Source: JAQBZY01 sp038117205
Lineage (GTDB): Bacteria; Pseudomonadota; Alphaproteobacteria; Rhodospirillales; Casp-alpha2
NCBI GenBank assembly: GCA_038117205.1
Contig: JAYOFL010000008.1
Location: forward strand, 1-64,000
Length of the DNA: 64,000 bases
Direction of reading: 5' to 3'
Each line of letters opens with the position of its first letter. The first letter of the stretch is position 1. Position numbers and translations under genes: made by a program. Below, one piece after another: positions 8,889 through 16,222 of the stretch. Under the pieces are notes generated by a model. That model was not told the DNA's origin and ran no database searches. It saw nothing but the letters and a program-made list of their open reading frames with translations.

Positions 8889-9314
8889 ATGGACCGCCGC
8901 ATGGAACCGAGAGAACTCCTCGAACCGTTGAAGATCGCTGACGCGCGCCAGCGTGTCCGGCATGTCTTCGTGCGCGATCTCGTCATCGAGGCGCTGGTCG
9001 GCATCCACCCGCACGAGCGGAAGACGCCGCAGCGGGTCCGTTTCAACCTCGATCTCGCCGTGCGCGAGGGCGACGCGGGCCTCGGCGACAATATCGCCAA
9101 CGTCGTCTGTTACGAGAAACTGGTGGCCGGGGTCGGCGCGATCCTGGAGAAGGGACACATCGGTCTGGTCGAAACCCTGGCCGAGGAAATCGCCCGCATG
9201 TGCCTCGTCGATACGCGAGTCCGCTCGGCCCGGGTGCGGGTCGAGAAACTCGACATCTTCAATCATGTCGAAAGCGTCGGCGTCGAGATCGAAAGATTTA
9301 ATTTCGAAGTCTGA
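8889..9314 (+). CDS. folB: dihydroneopterin aldolase
   Basis: FolB converts 7,8-dihydroneopterin to 6-hydroxymethyl-dihydropterin and glycolaldehyde in folate synthesis. The 141-residue protein shows the conserved VGIHPHERK loop with the pterin-binding region, the VCYEKL motif carrying the active-site tyrosine, and RVEKLDIF carrying the catalytic lysine. Start at ATG 8889 is preferred because it follows GGACGGGA closely; ATG at 8901 would also keep the whole domain. It is 14 bp after the pteridine-reductase-like SDR gene and probably co-transcribed with it. The frame ends at the edge of an AT-rich gap. Confidence 0.92.
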   Translation: MDRRMEPRELLEPLKIADARQRVRHVFVRDLVIEALVGIHPHERKTPQRVRFNLDLAVREGDAGLGDNIANVVCYEKLVAGVGAILEKGHIGLVETLAEEIARMCLVDTRVRSARVRVEKLDIFNHVESVGVEIERFNFEV

Positions 9315-9675
9315 GCCGTTACCGATTTACTATAATTTTTGCAGGCATTTAGCCGCTTCGGTCCGGCGCGCCCGGCGTTTTGCACATTCGGACCAACGTT
9401 GCGCCGAAATGACAGAATCGTTGCCCTACCGTCACGGGCGGCGTGAAAAATTCGATAAAATTATATTTATCAATACGTTATGTTGTCGCCTATATTTTAG
9501 GCAAAGAGTTCAAACCCCATTGGAATCAACGGATTTTGTCTCGCCTGCAGGTTTTTCAACAACCTTATCCACAGCTTTCGTGGATAGGTAAATTTTATGA
9601 AAATCTCCGTTCCGGCGTTACGACGCCGTCCGCGCGGTCGGTTGACTGGGGTGCGGGGCCGCGCAACAAAGAGCC
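9315..9675 (+). other. AT-rich intergenic region with DnaA-box-like sites (origin-like)
   Basis: This 361-bp gap holds no convincing gene. It is strikingly AT-rich compared with its surroundings, especially 9448-9500 (long A/T runs). It contains one perfect DnaA box, TTATCCACA at 9565-9573, one site fitting the relaxed consensus TTWTNCACA (TTTTGCACA at 9378-9386), and a 7-of-9 match on the other strand at 9579-9587 (CGTGGATAG). A 5-bp inverted repeat GCCTA/TAGGC lies at 9488-9502. DnaA boxes around an AT-rich stretch are what a replication origin or a DnaA-controlled promoter looks like; which of these it is, if either, cannot be decided from the window. Confidence 0.4.
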
Positions 9676-11589
9676 ATGGACGAGACGCCCGAAATCGATG
9701 CTGAGGGGCCGGTAGAGGCCGACGAAAACGGCGCCGCTATCGGCGCCGAGGCCATCCGCGCCCGTCTGCCGGGGTTGCCGACCACGCCCGGCGTCTACCG
9801 GATGCTGAACACCGGCGGCGACGTGCTGTACGTCGGCAAGGCCAAGAACGTCCGCAAGCGCGTCACCAGCTATACCAATCCGGCCCGGCAATCCATGCGT
9901 ATCCGCCGCATGATCCAGCAGACGGTGTCCCTCGAGATCGTCCGCACGGAGACCGAGGCCGAGGCCCTGCTGCTCGAGGCCGACCTCATCAAGCGGTACG
10001 CGCCGCGCTATAACATCCTGCTCCGGGACGACAAATCCTTCCCGATGATCCTCGTGACCGGCGACCATCCGTTCCCGCAGATCGTCAAGTACCGTGGGGC
10101 GCGCAGCCGCGCCGGCGAATATTTCGGGCCGTTTGCCTCGGTCTGGGCGGTCAACGACACCCTGGCGCTGCTGCAGCGCGCGTTCCTGCTCCGCACCTGC
10201 TCCGACAACGTCTTCGCCAACCGCACCCGCCCATGCCTGCTGCACCAGATCAAACGGTGCGCCGCGCCCTGCGTCGGCCGCATCGACGAAAAGGGCTACG
10301 GCGAACTGGTGGCCGAGGCGCGGGCTTTCCTGACCGGGGACAGCCAGCGCATCCAGCGCGAGCTGGCGGCGCGCATGCAAGCGGCCTCGGACGGGCTGGA
10401 ATTCGAGTTGGCGGCCCAGTACAGGGACCGCATCCGGGCGCTGACCCGCGTGCAGTCGCGCCACGAGACGTTTTCCGCCGGGCTCGACGACGCCGACGTC
10501 ATCGCTGTGCACCAGAGCGGCGGCCAGAGCTGCGTGCAGATATTCTTCGTCCGAGGCGGCCGCAGTTACGGCAACCGCGCCTACTATCCGTCGCACGCCA
10601 AGGAAGACGGGCCGGAGGACGTGCTGGAAGCCTTCCTCGGCCAGTTCTACGCCCGCACGCCGCCGCCGGCCCTGATCCTGGCCAGCCACGACGTGCCGAA
10701 CCGGGGTCTGATCGAGGCCGCGCTCCGCGTCCGCGCCGGGCAGAAGGTCGAGGTCCGGACGCCGACCCGCGGCGAGAAGAAGCGGGCCGTCGATCATGCG
10801 GTCGAGAACGCCCGCGACGCGCTGGCACGCCGCATGTCGGAAAGCGCCTCGCAGATGCGGCTCCTGGAGGGGTTGGCGGATATCCTCGGTCTCGACCAGC
10901 CGCCGGAACGGATCGAGGTCTATGACAACTCGCACGTTTCCGGCACCAACGCCGTCGGCGGCATGATCGTCGCCGGCACCGAGGGCTTCAACCGCGCCGC
11001 CTATCGCAAGTTCAACATCCGCCGCGCCGGCGCCGGCGCGGCGTCGGCCGGGGACGACTACGACATGATGCGGGAAGTCCTGGAACGGCGGTTCTCCCGC
11101 GCCCTCAAGGAAGACCCGGAGCGGACGCGCGGCGGCTGGCCGGATCTGGTGCTGGTCGACGGCGGCAAGGGACAGCTCGGCTTGGTGCGCCAAGTGTTCG
11201 AGGACCTCGGCATCGAGGACGTGGCGCTGGCCGCCATCGCCAAGGGGCCGGACCGCAACGCCGGGCGGGAGCGGATTTTCCAGACCGGCCGGGCCGAGCC
11301 GATCATTCTCGATCCGAAGGACCCGGTCCTCTATTTCCTGCAGCGCATCCGCGACGAGGCGCACCGCTTCGCCATCGGTACGCACCGCAACCGGCGCGGC
11401 CAGCAGGCGCACCGCTCGATGCTGGACGAGGTGCCCGGCATCGGCGGCAAGCGCAAGAAGGCGCTGCTGCATCATTTCGGCGCCGCCCAGGCGGTCGCCG
11501 AGGCCGGCGTCAAGGACCTGGAGGCGGTGGAGGGGATCAGCCGCGCCACCGCCAAGAAGATTTACGACTGGTTCCACCCCGATACCTGA
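9676..11589 (+). CDS. uvrC: excinuclease ABC subunit C
   Basis: UvrC makes both incisions in nucleotide excision repair. The 637-residue protein has the GIY-YIG nuclease domain for the 3' cut (about 30-110, TPGVYRMLN ... VLYVGKAKNVRKRV), a conserved Cys cluster region (LLRTCSDNVF, PCLLHQIKRCAAPC), the UVR coiled-coil motif contacting UvrB (about 215-250), the RNase H-like endonuclease domain for the 5' cut (about 400-555, VYDNSHVSGT and LVLVDGGKGQL with acidic residues) and a C-terminal helix-hairpin-helix pair (about 575-637). An acidic N-terminal extension of about 28 residues precedes GIY-YIG. ATG 9676 follows AAAGAG closely. Confidence 0.96.
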   Translation: MDETPEIDAEGPVEADENGAAIGAEAIRARLPGLPTTPGVYRMLNTGGDVLYVGKAKNVRKRVTSYTNPARQSMRIRRMIQQTVSLEIVRTETEAEALLLEADLIKRYAPRYNILLRDDKSFPMILVTGDHPFPQIVKYRGARSRAGEYFGPFASVWAVNDTLALLQRAFLLRTCSDNVFANRTRPCLLHQIKRCAAPCVGRIDEKGYGELVAEARAFLTGDSQRIQRELAARMQAASDGLEFELAAQYRDRIRALTRVQSRHETFSAGLDDADVIAVHQSGGQSCVQIFFVRGGRSYGNRAYYPSHAKEDGPEDVLEAFLGQFYARTPPPALILASHDVPNRGLIEAALRVRAGQKVEVRTPTRGEKKRAVDHAVENARDALARRMSESASQMRLLEGLADILGLDQPPERIEVYDNSHVSGTNAVGGMIVAGTEGFNRAAYRKFNIRRAGAGAASAGDDYDMMREVLERRFSRALKEDPERTRGGWPDLVLVDGGKGQLGLVRQVFEDLGIEDVALAAIAKGPDRNAGRERIFQTGRAEPIILDPKDPVLYFLQRIRDEAHRFAIGTHRNRRGQQAHRSMLDEVPGIGGKRKKALLHHFGAAQAVAEAGVKDLEAVEGISRATAKKIYDWFHPDT

Positions 11590-11619
11590 GCCGCCGGGTC
11601 GCGGCGGAGGAGGCGAGGC

Positions 11620-11886
11620 GTGCGTTTCATGGTGATCGAGACCTTCCGGCCGGGCGCCGTCGCCGCCGTCTATGCGCGGTTCCGGGACAAGGGGCGGATG
11701 TTGCCGGACGGGCTCCGATACGTCGATAGCTGGATCAGCGACGACATGGAACGGTGTTTCCAGATCATGGAATGCGACGATCCGGCGCTCCTGGAGACCT
11801 GGGCCGATAACTGGCGCGATCTGGTCTCGTTCGAAATCGTGGCGGTGATCGACGGCGCCGAAGCGTCGCGTCGGGCCGGCGACTGA
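11620..11886 (+). CDS. DUF3303-like small protein
   Basis: An 88-residue protein starting with GTG at 11620 behind a strong GGAGGAGG at 11606-11613. The pattern MRFMVIETFRPG ... PDGLRYVDSWISDDMERCFQIMECDD ... WRDLVSFEIVAVI matches the DUF3303 ferredoxin-like fold (PF11746), whose function is unknown. It has no membrane segment. It lies 30 bp after uvrC and upstream of pgsA on the same strand, so it is probably in the same transcription unit. Confidence 0.75.
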   Translation: MRFMVIETFRPGAVAAVYARFRDKGRMLPDGLRYVDSWISDDMERCFQIMECDDPALLETWADNWRDLVSFEIVAVIDGAEASRRAGD

Positions 11887-12007
11887 GCCCGGCCGCGGGA
11901 TTTTCCCCGAATTGTGATGGCCGGTGCGGTTTCAACCGGCCGGCAACTCTGCTAAAAACAGCGGCGTATCGGAGCCGAGGCTCCCGTCGAAGTGGGTGGA
12001 CCGCGAC

Positions 12008-12637
12008 GTGCTGAGGAAAATCCCGAACCAACTGACCCTCGGACGGATCATCGCGATCCCGCTGCTGGTCTGTGCGCTGGTGTTCCTCAAGGACCCGCTG
12101 GCGAGCTGGCTCGCCTTCGGTCTCTATACCGCCGCCTGCATCACCGATTTCTTCGACGGCTACCTGGCCCGCGCCTGGCATCAGCAGTCGGCCTTCGGGC
12201 GGTTCCTGGATCCCATCGCCGACAAGCTGCTGGTGGCGTCGGTGCTGCTGGTCCTGGTCGGCATCGACCGGATTGGCGGCCTGACCGTGCTGCCGGCGGC
12301 CGTCATCCTATGCCGGGAAATTCTCGTTTCCGGCCTGCGGGAGTATCTGGCGCAGGTCCGCGTCTCGGTGCCGGTGACGACGCTCGCCAAGTGGAAGACG
12401 ACGATCCAGATGCTGGCCCTCGGTTTCCTCCTGCTCGGCCCGAACGGTCCCGACTTCGGGCCGGTGCCGACGACCGCCATCGGCGTCTACGGGCTCTGGG
12501 GCGCGGCGCTGCTGACCCTCGTCACCGGGTACGACTATTTCGTCGCCGGCATGCGCCAGATCGTCGCCCAGGACACGGCGGCGGCGGCCGAAAAGACCAA
12601 GTCGCCGGCCGCCGATCAGGCCCGCCACGTCGGTTGA
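12008..12637 (+). CDS. pgsA: CDP-diacylglycerol-glycerol-3-phosphate 3-phosphatidyltransferase
   Basis: PgsA makes phosphatidylglycerol phosphate, the committed step to PG and cardiolipin, in the inner membrane. The CDP-alcohol phosphotransferase signature is intact (TDFFDGYLAR, then FGRFLDPIADK). Several transmembrane helices follow (around 15-35, 75-100, 135-155, 160-180). I place the start at GTG 12008, giving VLRKIPNQLTLGRI, the usual N-terminus, with GGTGGA at 11995-12000; a longer frame from 11924 is open but unlike the family. The C-terminal Ala/Lys-rich tail is about 20 residues. The uvrC-pgsA-moaD/E neighbourhood is familiar from other alphaproteobacteria. Confidence 0.92.
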   Translation: MLRKIPNQLTLGRIIAIPLLVCALVFLKDPLASWLAFGLYTAACITDFFDGYLARAWHQQSAFGRFLDPIADKLLVASVLLVLVGIDRIGGLTVLPAAVILCREILVSGLREYLAQVRVSVPVTTLAKWKTTIQMLALGFLLLGPNGPDFGPVPTTAIGVYGLWGAALLTLVTGYDYFVAGMRQIVAQDTAAAAEKTKSPAADQARHVG

Positions 12638-12746
12638 ACGCCAATCGGTTGAATTCCCGGGCTGGGCAGGCAATATCAAACTCCACTCATAAAGGAAGAC
12701 CGGCGTTAGACCGGCCAGGCGATGGCCTGTGGGGATTGGGAAGACG

Positions 12747-13268
12747 ATGAAAGTATTCGGTTTCGCGGGATGGAGCGGAAGCGGCAAGACCACCTTGCTG
12801 GTCAAGGTGATCCCGGCGCTGATCGAGCGCGGGCTCCGCGTCTCGACCATGAAGCACACGCACCATAACGTCGACATCGACAAGCCGGGCAAGGATTCCT
12901 ACGAGCACCGGGTCGCCGGCGCGCACGAGGTGCTGATCACCAGTTCGCACCGCTGGGCACTGCTGCACGAGAACCGGGGCGCGGGCGAGCCGGATATCGA
13001 GACCCTGCTCGGGCACATGACGGCGGTCGATCTGGTTCTGATCGAGGGCTTCAAGCGGTACCCGCATCCGAAGATCGAGGTGCACCGTCCGTCCATCGGC
13101 AAGCCGTTGCTCAGTCATGACGACAAGAGCGTCGTCGCCGTGGCGTCGGACGAGGCGGTGCCGGACCTCGCGGTGCCGCTGCTGGCGCTCGACGACGTCG
13201 ACGGCGTCGCCGATTTCATTGTCCGCTATCTCGGTCTCGAGAAAGTGCGCGCGCATGGCGCAGCTTAA
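12747..13268 (+). CDS. mobB: molybdopterin-guanine dinucleotide biosynthesis adaptor MobB
   Basis: MobB is a GTP-binding protein that assists MobA in attaching GMP to molybdopterin. The P-loop GWSGSGKTT lies at residues 9-17 and the family segment MKHTHHNVDIDKPGKDSYEHR follows a first strand and helix. ATG 12747 is preceded by GGGA at 12738-12741. The 109-bp gap upstream contains small GC hairpins (ACCGGC/GCCGGT-type pairing near 12699-12717) but no recognisable Moco riboswitch. The 3' end overlaps moeA by 14 bp. No mobA is present in the window. Confidence 0.92.
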   Translation: MKVFGFAGWSGSGKTTLLVKVIPALIERGLRVSTMKHTHHNVDIDKPGKDSYEHRVAGAHEVLITSSHRWALLHENRGAGEPDIETLLGHMTAVDLVLIEGFKRYPHPKIEVHRPSIGKPLLSHDDKSVVAVASDEAVPDLAVPLLALDDVDGVADFIVRYLGLEKVRAHGAA

Positions 13269-14511
13269 GGACGATTGCTTCGCCTTCGGCGGCGCCCTGA
13301 CGCCGCTGGCCGACGCGCTCGCCGATCTGACAACCCGGATCGAGCCGGTGGTCGGTGTCGAGCGGACGCCGCTCGCCGGGGCCGCCGGCCGGGTGCTGGC
13401 GGAAGACATCGTCGCCGACCGCAACGTGCCGCCGCACGATAATTCCGCCGTCGACGGCTACGCGGTCCAATTCGCCGATCTCGATCCGTCCGGCGAGACC
13501 CGCCTCCCCGTGACGGGCCGGGTCGCCGCCGGCCATCCGCTGGGCCGGGCCGGCAAGCCGGGCGAGGCGGTCCGCATCTTCACCGGCGCGCCGATGCCGG
13601 ACGGCATGGACACGGTCTTCATGGAAGAGGACTGCCGCGCCGACGGCGACGCGGTTATCCTGCCCGCCGGCCTCAAGCAGGGATCGAACCGGCGTTTCGC
13701 CGGCGAGGACGTTAAGCAGGGCACGGTCATCATCCGGACGGGGGTCAGGCTGAGGCCGCAGGAGATCGGCCTCGCCGCCTCGGTGGGCCGGGATACAGTC
13801 GCCGTCTTTCAGCGGCTTCGCGTCGGCGTCTTCTCGACCGGCGACGAGGTGCGCGATCCGGGCGGCGACGCGCCAGCTGGCAGCATCTACGACGCCAACC
13901 GCTTCGCCGTCATGGCGCTCTTGGGGCGTTACGGCTGCGCCGTCACCGATCTCGGCATCCTGCCCGACAAGGCCGACGCCATCGCCGACGCGCTCGGCCG
14001 GGCCGCACCGGATCAAGATCTTCTGATCACGTCCGGCGGCGTTTCCGCCGGCGAGGAGGACCACGTGAAGACGGCGGTCGACAGCCTCGGCAGCATTCAT
14101 TTCTGGCGCCTCGCCATTAAGCCGGGCCGGCCCATCGCGCTCGGCCAGGTCGGCGGCGCCGCCTTCGTCGGGCTGCCCGGCAACCCGGTGGCGGCGATGG
14201 TGACGTTCCTGATGGTGGCGCAGCCGATGTTGCGGCGCCTCGCCGGCGAGAACGTAGCGCCGCCCGCCGAGTTTTCCGTCCCGGCCGATTTCAAGTATAA
14301 GAAGAAGAGCGGCCGGCGCGAGTGGGTGCGCGTCCGGCTCGAACGGAACGACGCGGGCACCATGGTCGCCCGCAAGCACCATTCCAGCGGCGCCGGTATC
14401 CTGACGTCGATGGTCGACGCCGACGGCCTTGTGGAACTCGGAGAGGACGTGGAGCGGATCGAACCCGGCATGCCGGTGACGTTCCTTCCGTTCACGGGAT
14501 TGACGGCATGA
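13255..14511 (+). CDS. moeA: molybdopterin molybdotransferase
   Basis: MoeA inserts molybdate into adenylated molybdopterin, the last step of Moco synthesis. The 418-residue protein shows the N-terminal PPHDNSAVDGYAV motif, FTGAPMPDGMDTVFMEED, the MoCF-fold nucleotide-binding part (VFSTGDEVRDPG, SIYDANRFAV, TSGGVSAGEEDHVK) and the GLPGNPVAAMVTF segment, plus the C-terminal barrel. The true start is ATG 13255, inside the end of mobB. Its stop overlaps the moaD start as ATGA, so mobB-moeA-moaD-moaE are one coupled operon. Confidence 0.95.
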   Translation: MAQLKDDCFAFGGALTPLADALADLTTRIEPVVGVERTPLAGAAGRVLAEDIVADRNVPPHDNSAVDGYAVQFADLDPSGETRLPVTGRVAAGHPLGRAGKPGEAVRIFTGAPMPDGMDTVFMEEDCRADGDAVILPAGLKQGSNRRFAGEDVKQGTVIIRTGVRLRPQEIGLAASVGRDTVAVFQRLRVGVFSTGDEVRDPGGDAPAGSIYDANRFAVMALLGRYGCAVTDLGILPDKADAIADALGRAAPDQDLLITSGGVSAGEEDHVKTAVDSLGSIHFWRLAIKPGRPIALGQVGGAAFVGLPGNPVAAMVTFLMVAQPMLRRLAGENVAPPAEFSVPADFKYKKKSGRREWVRVRLERNDAGTMVARKHHSSGAGILTSMVDADGLVELGEDVERIEPGMPVTFLPFTGLTA

Positions 14512-14765
14512 AGGTTCTCTATTTCGCCTGGGTCCGGGAAAAGACAGGCCGTGCCGTCGAGGACATGGACCTGCCGGCGGGCGTCGCCACCGTCGCCGAT
14601 CTGATCGAGTGGCAGCGGGGACGGGGCGGCGGCTACGCCGACGCCTTCGGCGACGACAAGGCGATCCGCGTCGCCGTCAATCAGACGCACGTCGGAAAGT
14701 CGCATCCGGTCGCCGAGGGCGACGAGGTGGCGTTCTTTCCGCCGGTGACGGGCGGCGCGCCGTGA
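14508..14765 (+). CDS. moaD: molybdopterin synthase sulfur carrier subunit MoaD (C-terminus GGAP)
   Basis: The 85-residue ubiquitin-like protein starts MKVLYFAWVREKTG and ends in the family segment VAFFPPVTGG, but two residues, Ala-Pro, follow the Gly-Gly. In classical MoaD the glycine pair is the extreme C-terminus, which is adenylated and turned into a thiocarboxylate. Here the stop codon is at 14763-14765, so the extra residues come directly from the DNA. Either trimming occurs or this lineage tolerates a short tail. ATG overlaps the moeA stop (ATGA) and the moaE GTG overlaps the moaD stop (GTGA). Confidence 0.9.
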   Translation: MKVLYFAWVREKTGRAVEDMDLPAGVATVADLIEWQRGRGGGYADAFGDDKAIRVAVNQTHVGKSHPVAEGDEVAFFPPVTGGAP

Positions 14766-15229
14766 TCAGGGTGCAATTGGACGACTTCGACGTCGGCGCC
14801 GAACTGGCACGGCTGACGGAGGGGAACCACGCGGTCGGCGGCCTCTGTTCCTTCGTCGGGCTCGTCCGCGACATGGCGCCGGAAGGCAAGATTTCCGCCA
14901 TGACGCTGGAACACTATCCCGGCATGACGGAAAAGGCGCTCGCCGACATCGAGGCGGAGGCGCAATCCCGCTGGCCCTTGGAAGCGAGTCTGATCATCCA
15001 CCGCTATGGCCGGCTTGAGCCGGGCGACCGCATCGTTCTGGTGGCGGCGGCGTCGCCGCACCGGGAAGCCGCATTCGAGGCCTGCCATTTCCTGATCGAC
15101 TATCTGAAGACGAAGGCGCCGTTCTGGAAGCTCGAGGACACGGGCGCCGGCGCCGCCTGGGTCGATGCCCGCGACAGCGACGACACGGCGGCCGACCGTT
15201 GGCGGCGGCCGGACGACGCGGCGGAGTAG
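14762..15229 (+). CDS. moaE: molybdopterin synthase catalytic subunit MoaE
   Basis: MoaE joins with thiocarboxylated MoaD to convert cPMP to molybdopterin. The 155-residue protein has GGLCSFVGLVRD, MTLEHYPGM, IIHRYGRLEPGD, the AAASPHREAAFEAC segment and the C-terminal lysine motif LKTKAPFWK used in catalysis. The GTG at 14762 overlaps the moaD stop codon, indicating translational coupling and probably equimolar synthesis. The acidic last 20 residues are not conserved in the family. Confidence 0.94.
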   Translation: MIRVQLDDFDVGAELARLTEGNHAVGGLCSFVGLVRDMAPEGKISAMTLEHYPGMTEKALADIEAEAQSRWPLEASLIIHRYGRLEPGDRIVLVAAASPHREAAFEACHFLIDYLKTKAPFWKLEDTGAGAAWVDARDSDDTAADRWRRPDDAAE

Positions 15230-15232
15230 GCC

Positions 15233-16063
15233 ATGGCGAAACGCGAGGACGATCCGGAAGGACCGTGGCCCATCAAGGCCTACAAGAACGACCGTTTCCT
15301 GTTCGGCCGGGCCGGACGGCCGATGCGCATACTTTCGGAATTCCTGGAGCCGGCGCACCGGTTCGAAAAGCACGACATCTCCGACACCATCGTCTTCTTC
15401 GGCTCGGCGCGGGTGCGCTCGCGGGAAGCCTGCGAGGAGGCGCTCCGCGCCGCCGAGAAGCACGGCGGTGACGTGCCGGCGGCGAAGATGGCGCTCGAGA
15501 TGTCGGCATACTACGAGGCGGCCCGTGATCTGGCGGCGCGCCTGACGTCGTGGTCGAAGTCATTGGAAGGATCGTCCCGCCGCTTCGTCGTCTGTACCGG
15601 CGGCGGCCCCGGCATCATGGAGGCGGCCAATCGCGGCGCGTCGGAAGCGGCCGGCATCAACGTCGGCCTCAACATCTCGCTGCCGCACGAGCAGGCGCCG
15701 AACCCCTACGTCACGCGCGAGCTCAACTTCGAGTTCCACTACTTCTTCATGCGGAAGTTCTGGTTCATGTATCTCGCCAAGGCGCTGGTCGCCTTCCCGG
15801 GCGGTTTCGGCACGCTCGACGAGTTCTTCGAGACGCTGACCCTCGTGCAGACGAAGAAACTCAGAAAGCCGATGCCGATCGTTCTCTACGGACGGAAGTT
15901 CTGGGAGACGGCGCTGAACCTCGACGCGCTCGTGCATTTCGGCACCATCAAGGCGGACGACCTGGAGCTTTTCCACACCGTCGATACGGTCGACGAGGCC
16001 TTTCAGTTCGTCACCAAGGAGCTCACCAGGCACGCCATCGAACGTCCGGGTGGCGAGCTCTAG
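15233..16063 (+). CDS. LOG/TIGR00730-family Rossmann-fold protein
   Basis: A 276-residue protein with the lysine-decarboxylase-like Rossmann fold. The diagnostic nucleotide motif PGGFGTLDEFFE is present, together with CTGGGPGIMEAANRG. Proteins with these motifs are phosphoribohydrolases that release free base from nucleoside monophosphates, including cytokinin-activating LOG enzymes. The longer N-terminal region (about 70 residues before the first strand) is typical of the larger bacterial class. It follows moaE by 3 bp and is probably in the same transcript; a functional link to molybdenum cofactor is not evident. Confidence 0.88.
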   Translation: MAKREDDPEGPWPIKAYKNDRFLFGRAGRPMRILSEFLEPAHRFEKHDISDTIVFFGSARVRSREACEEALRAAEKHGGDVPAAKMALEMSAYYEAARDLAARLTSWSKSLEGSSRRFVVCTGGGPGIMEAANRGASEAAGINVGLNISLPHEQAPNPYVTRELNFEFHYFFMRKFWFMYLAKALVAFPGGFGTLDEFFETLTLVQTKKLRKPMPIVLYGRKFWETALNLDALVHFGTIKADDLELFHTVDTVDEAFQFVTKELTRHAIERPGGEL

Positions 16064-16068
16064 GCGGG

Positions 16069-16077
16069 TTATCCACA
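16069..16077 (+). other. perfect DnaA-box sequence
   Basis: TTATCCACA occurs 6 bp after the LOG-family stop codon in the 159-bp gap before the ABC operon. It matches the DnaA consensus exactly. It is isolated and the surrounding DNA is GC-rich, so it may be a titration or regulatory site or chance. The rest of the gap (16078-16222) shows no gene. Confidence 0.4.
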
Positions 16078-16222
16078 ACCGGCGGATGTCGGAATTTGGA
16101 CATTCCGGCACGCATCGGTTAGGTTGAACGCAATCCACTCAAGTCGGCATGCGAACCGGCATTCTTCGCCAGGTCGCGGACGCGGCCCGTCAGGCTCACA
16201 ACCGGAAGGGAGGCGAGTTCAC

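Noticed and set aside
9488..9502. GCCTA-TATTT-TAGGC as a terminator or attachment site
   Set aside because: The 5-bp stem has no T run after it and no duplicate in the window.
9443..9715. Open frame of 90 codons in the AT-rich gap (MKNSIKLYLSIRYVV...)
   Set aside because: It runs into the uvrC start in another frame, has no ribosome binding site or motif, and overlaps the DnaA-box region.
12638..12746. Possible Moco riboswitch in front of mobB
   Set aside because: Some GC hairpins are present but the conserved Moco-motif blocks are missing.
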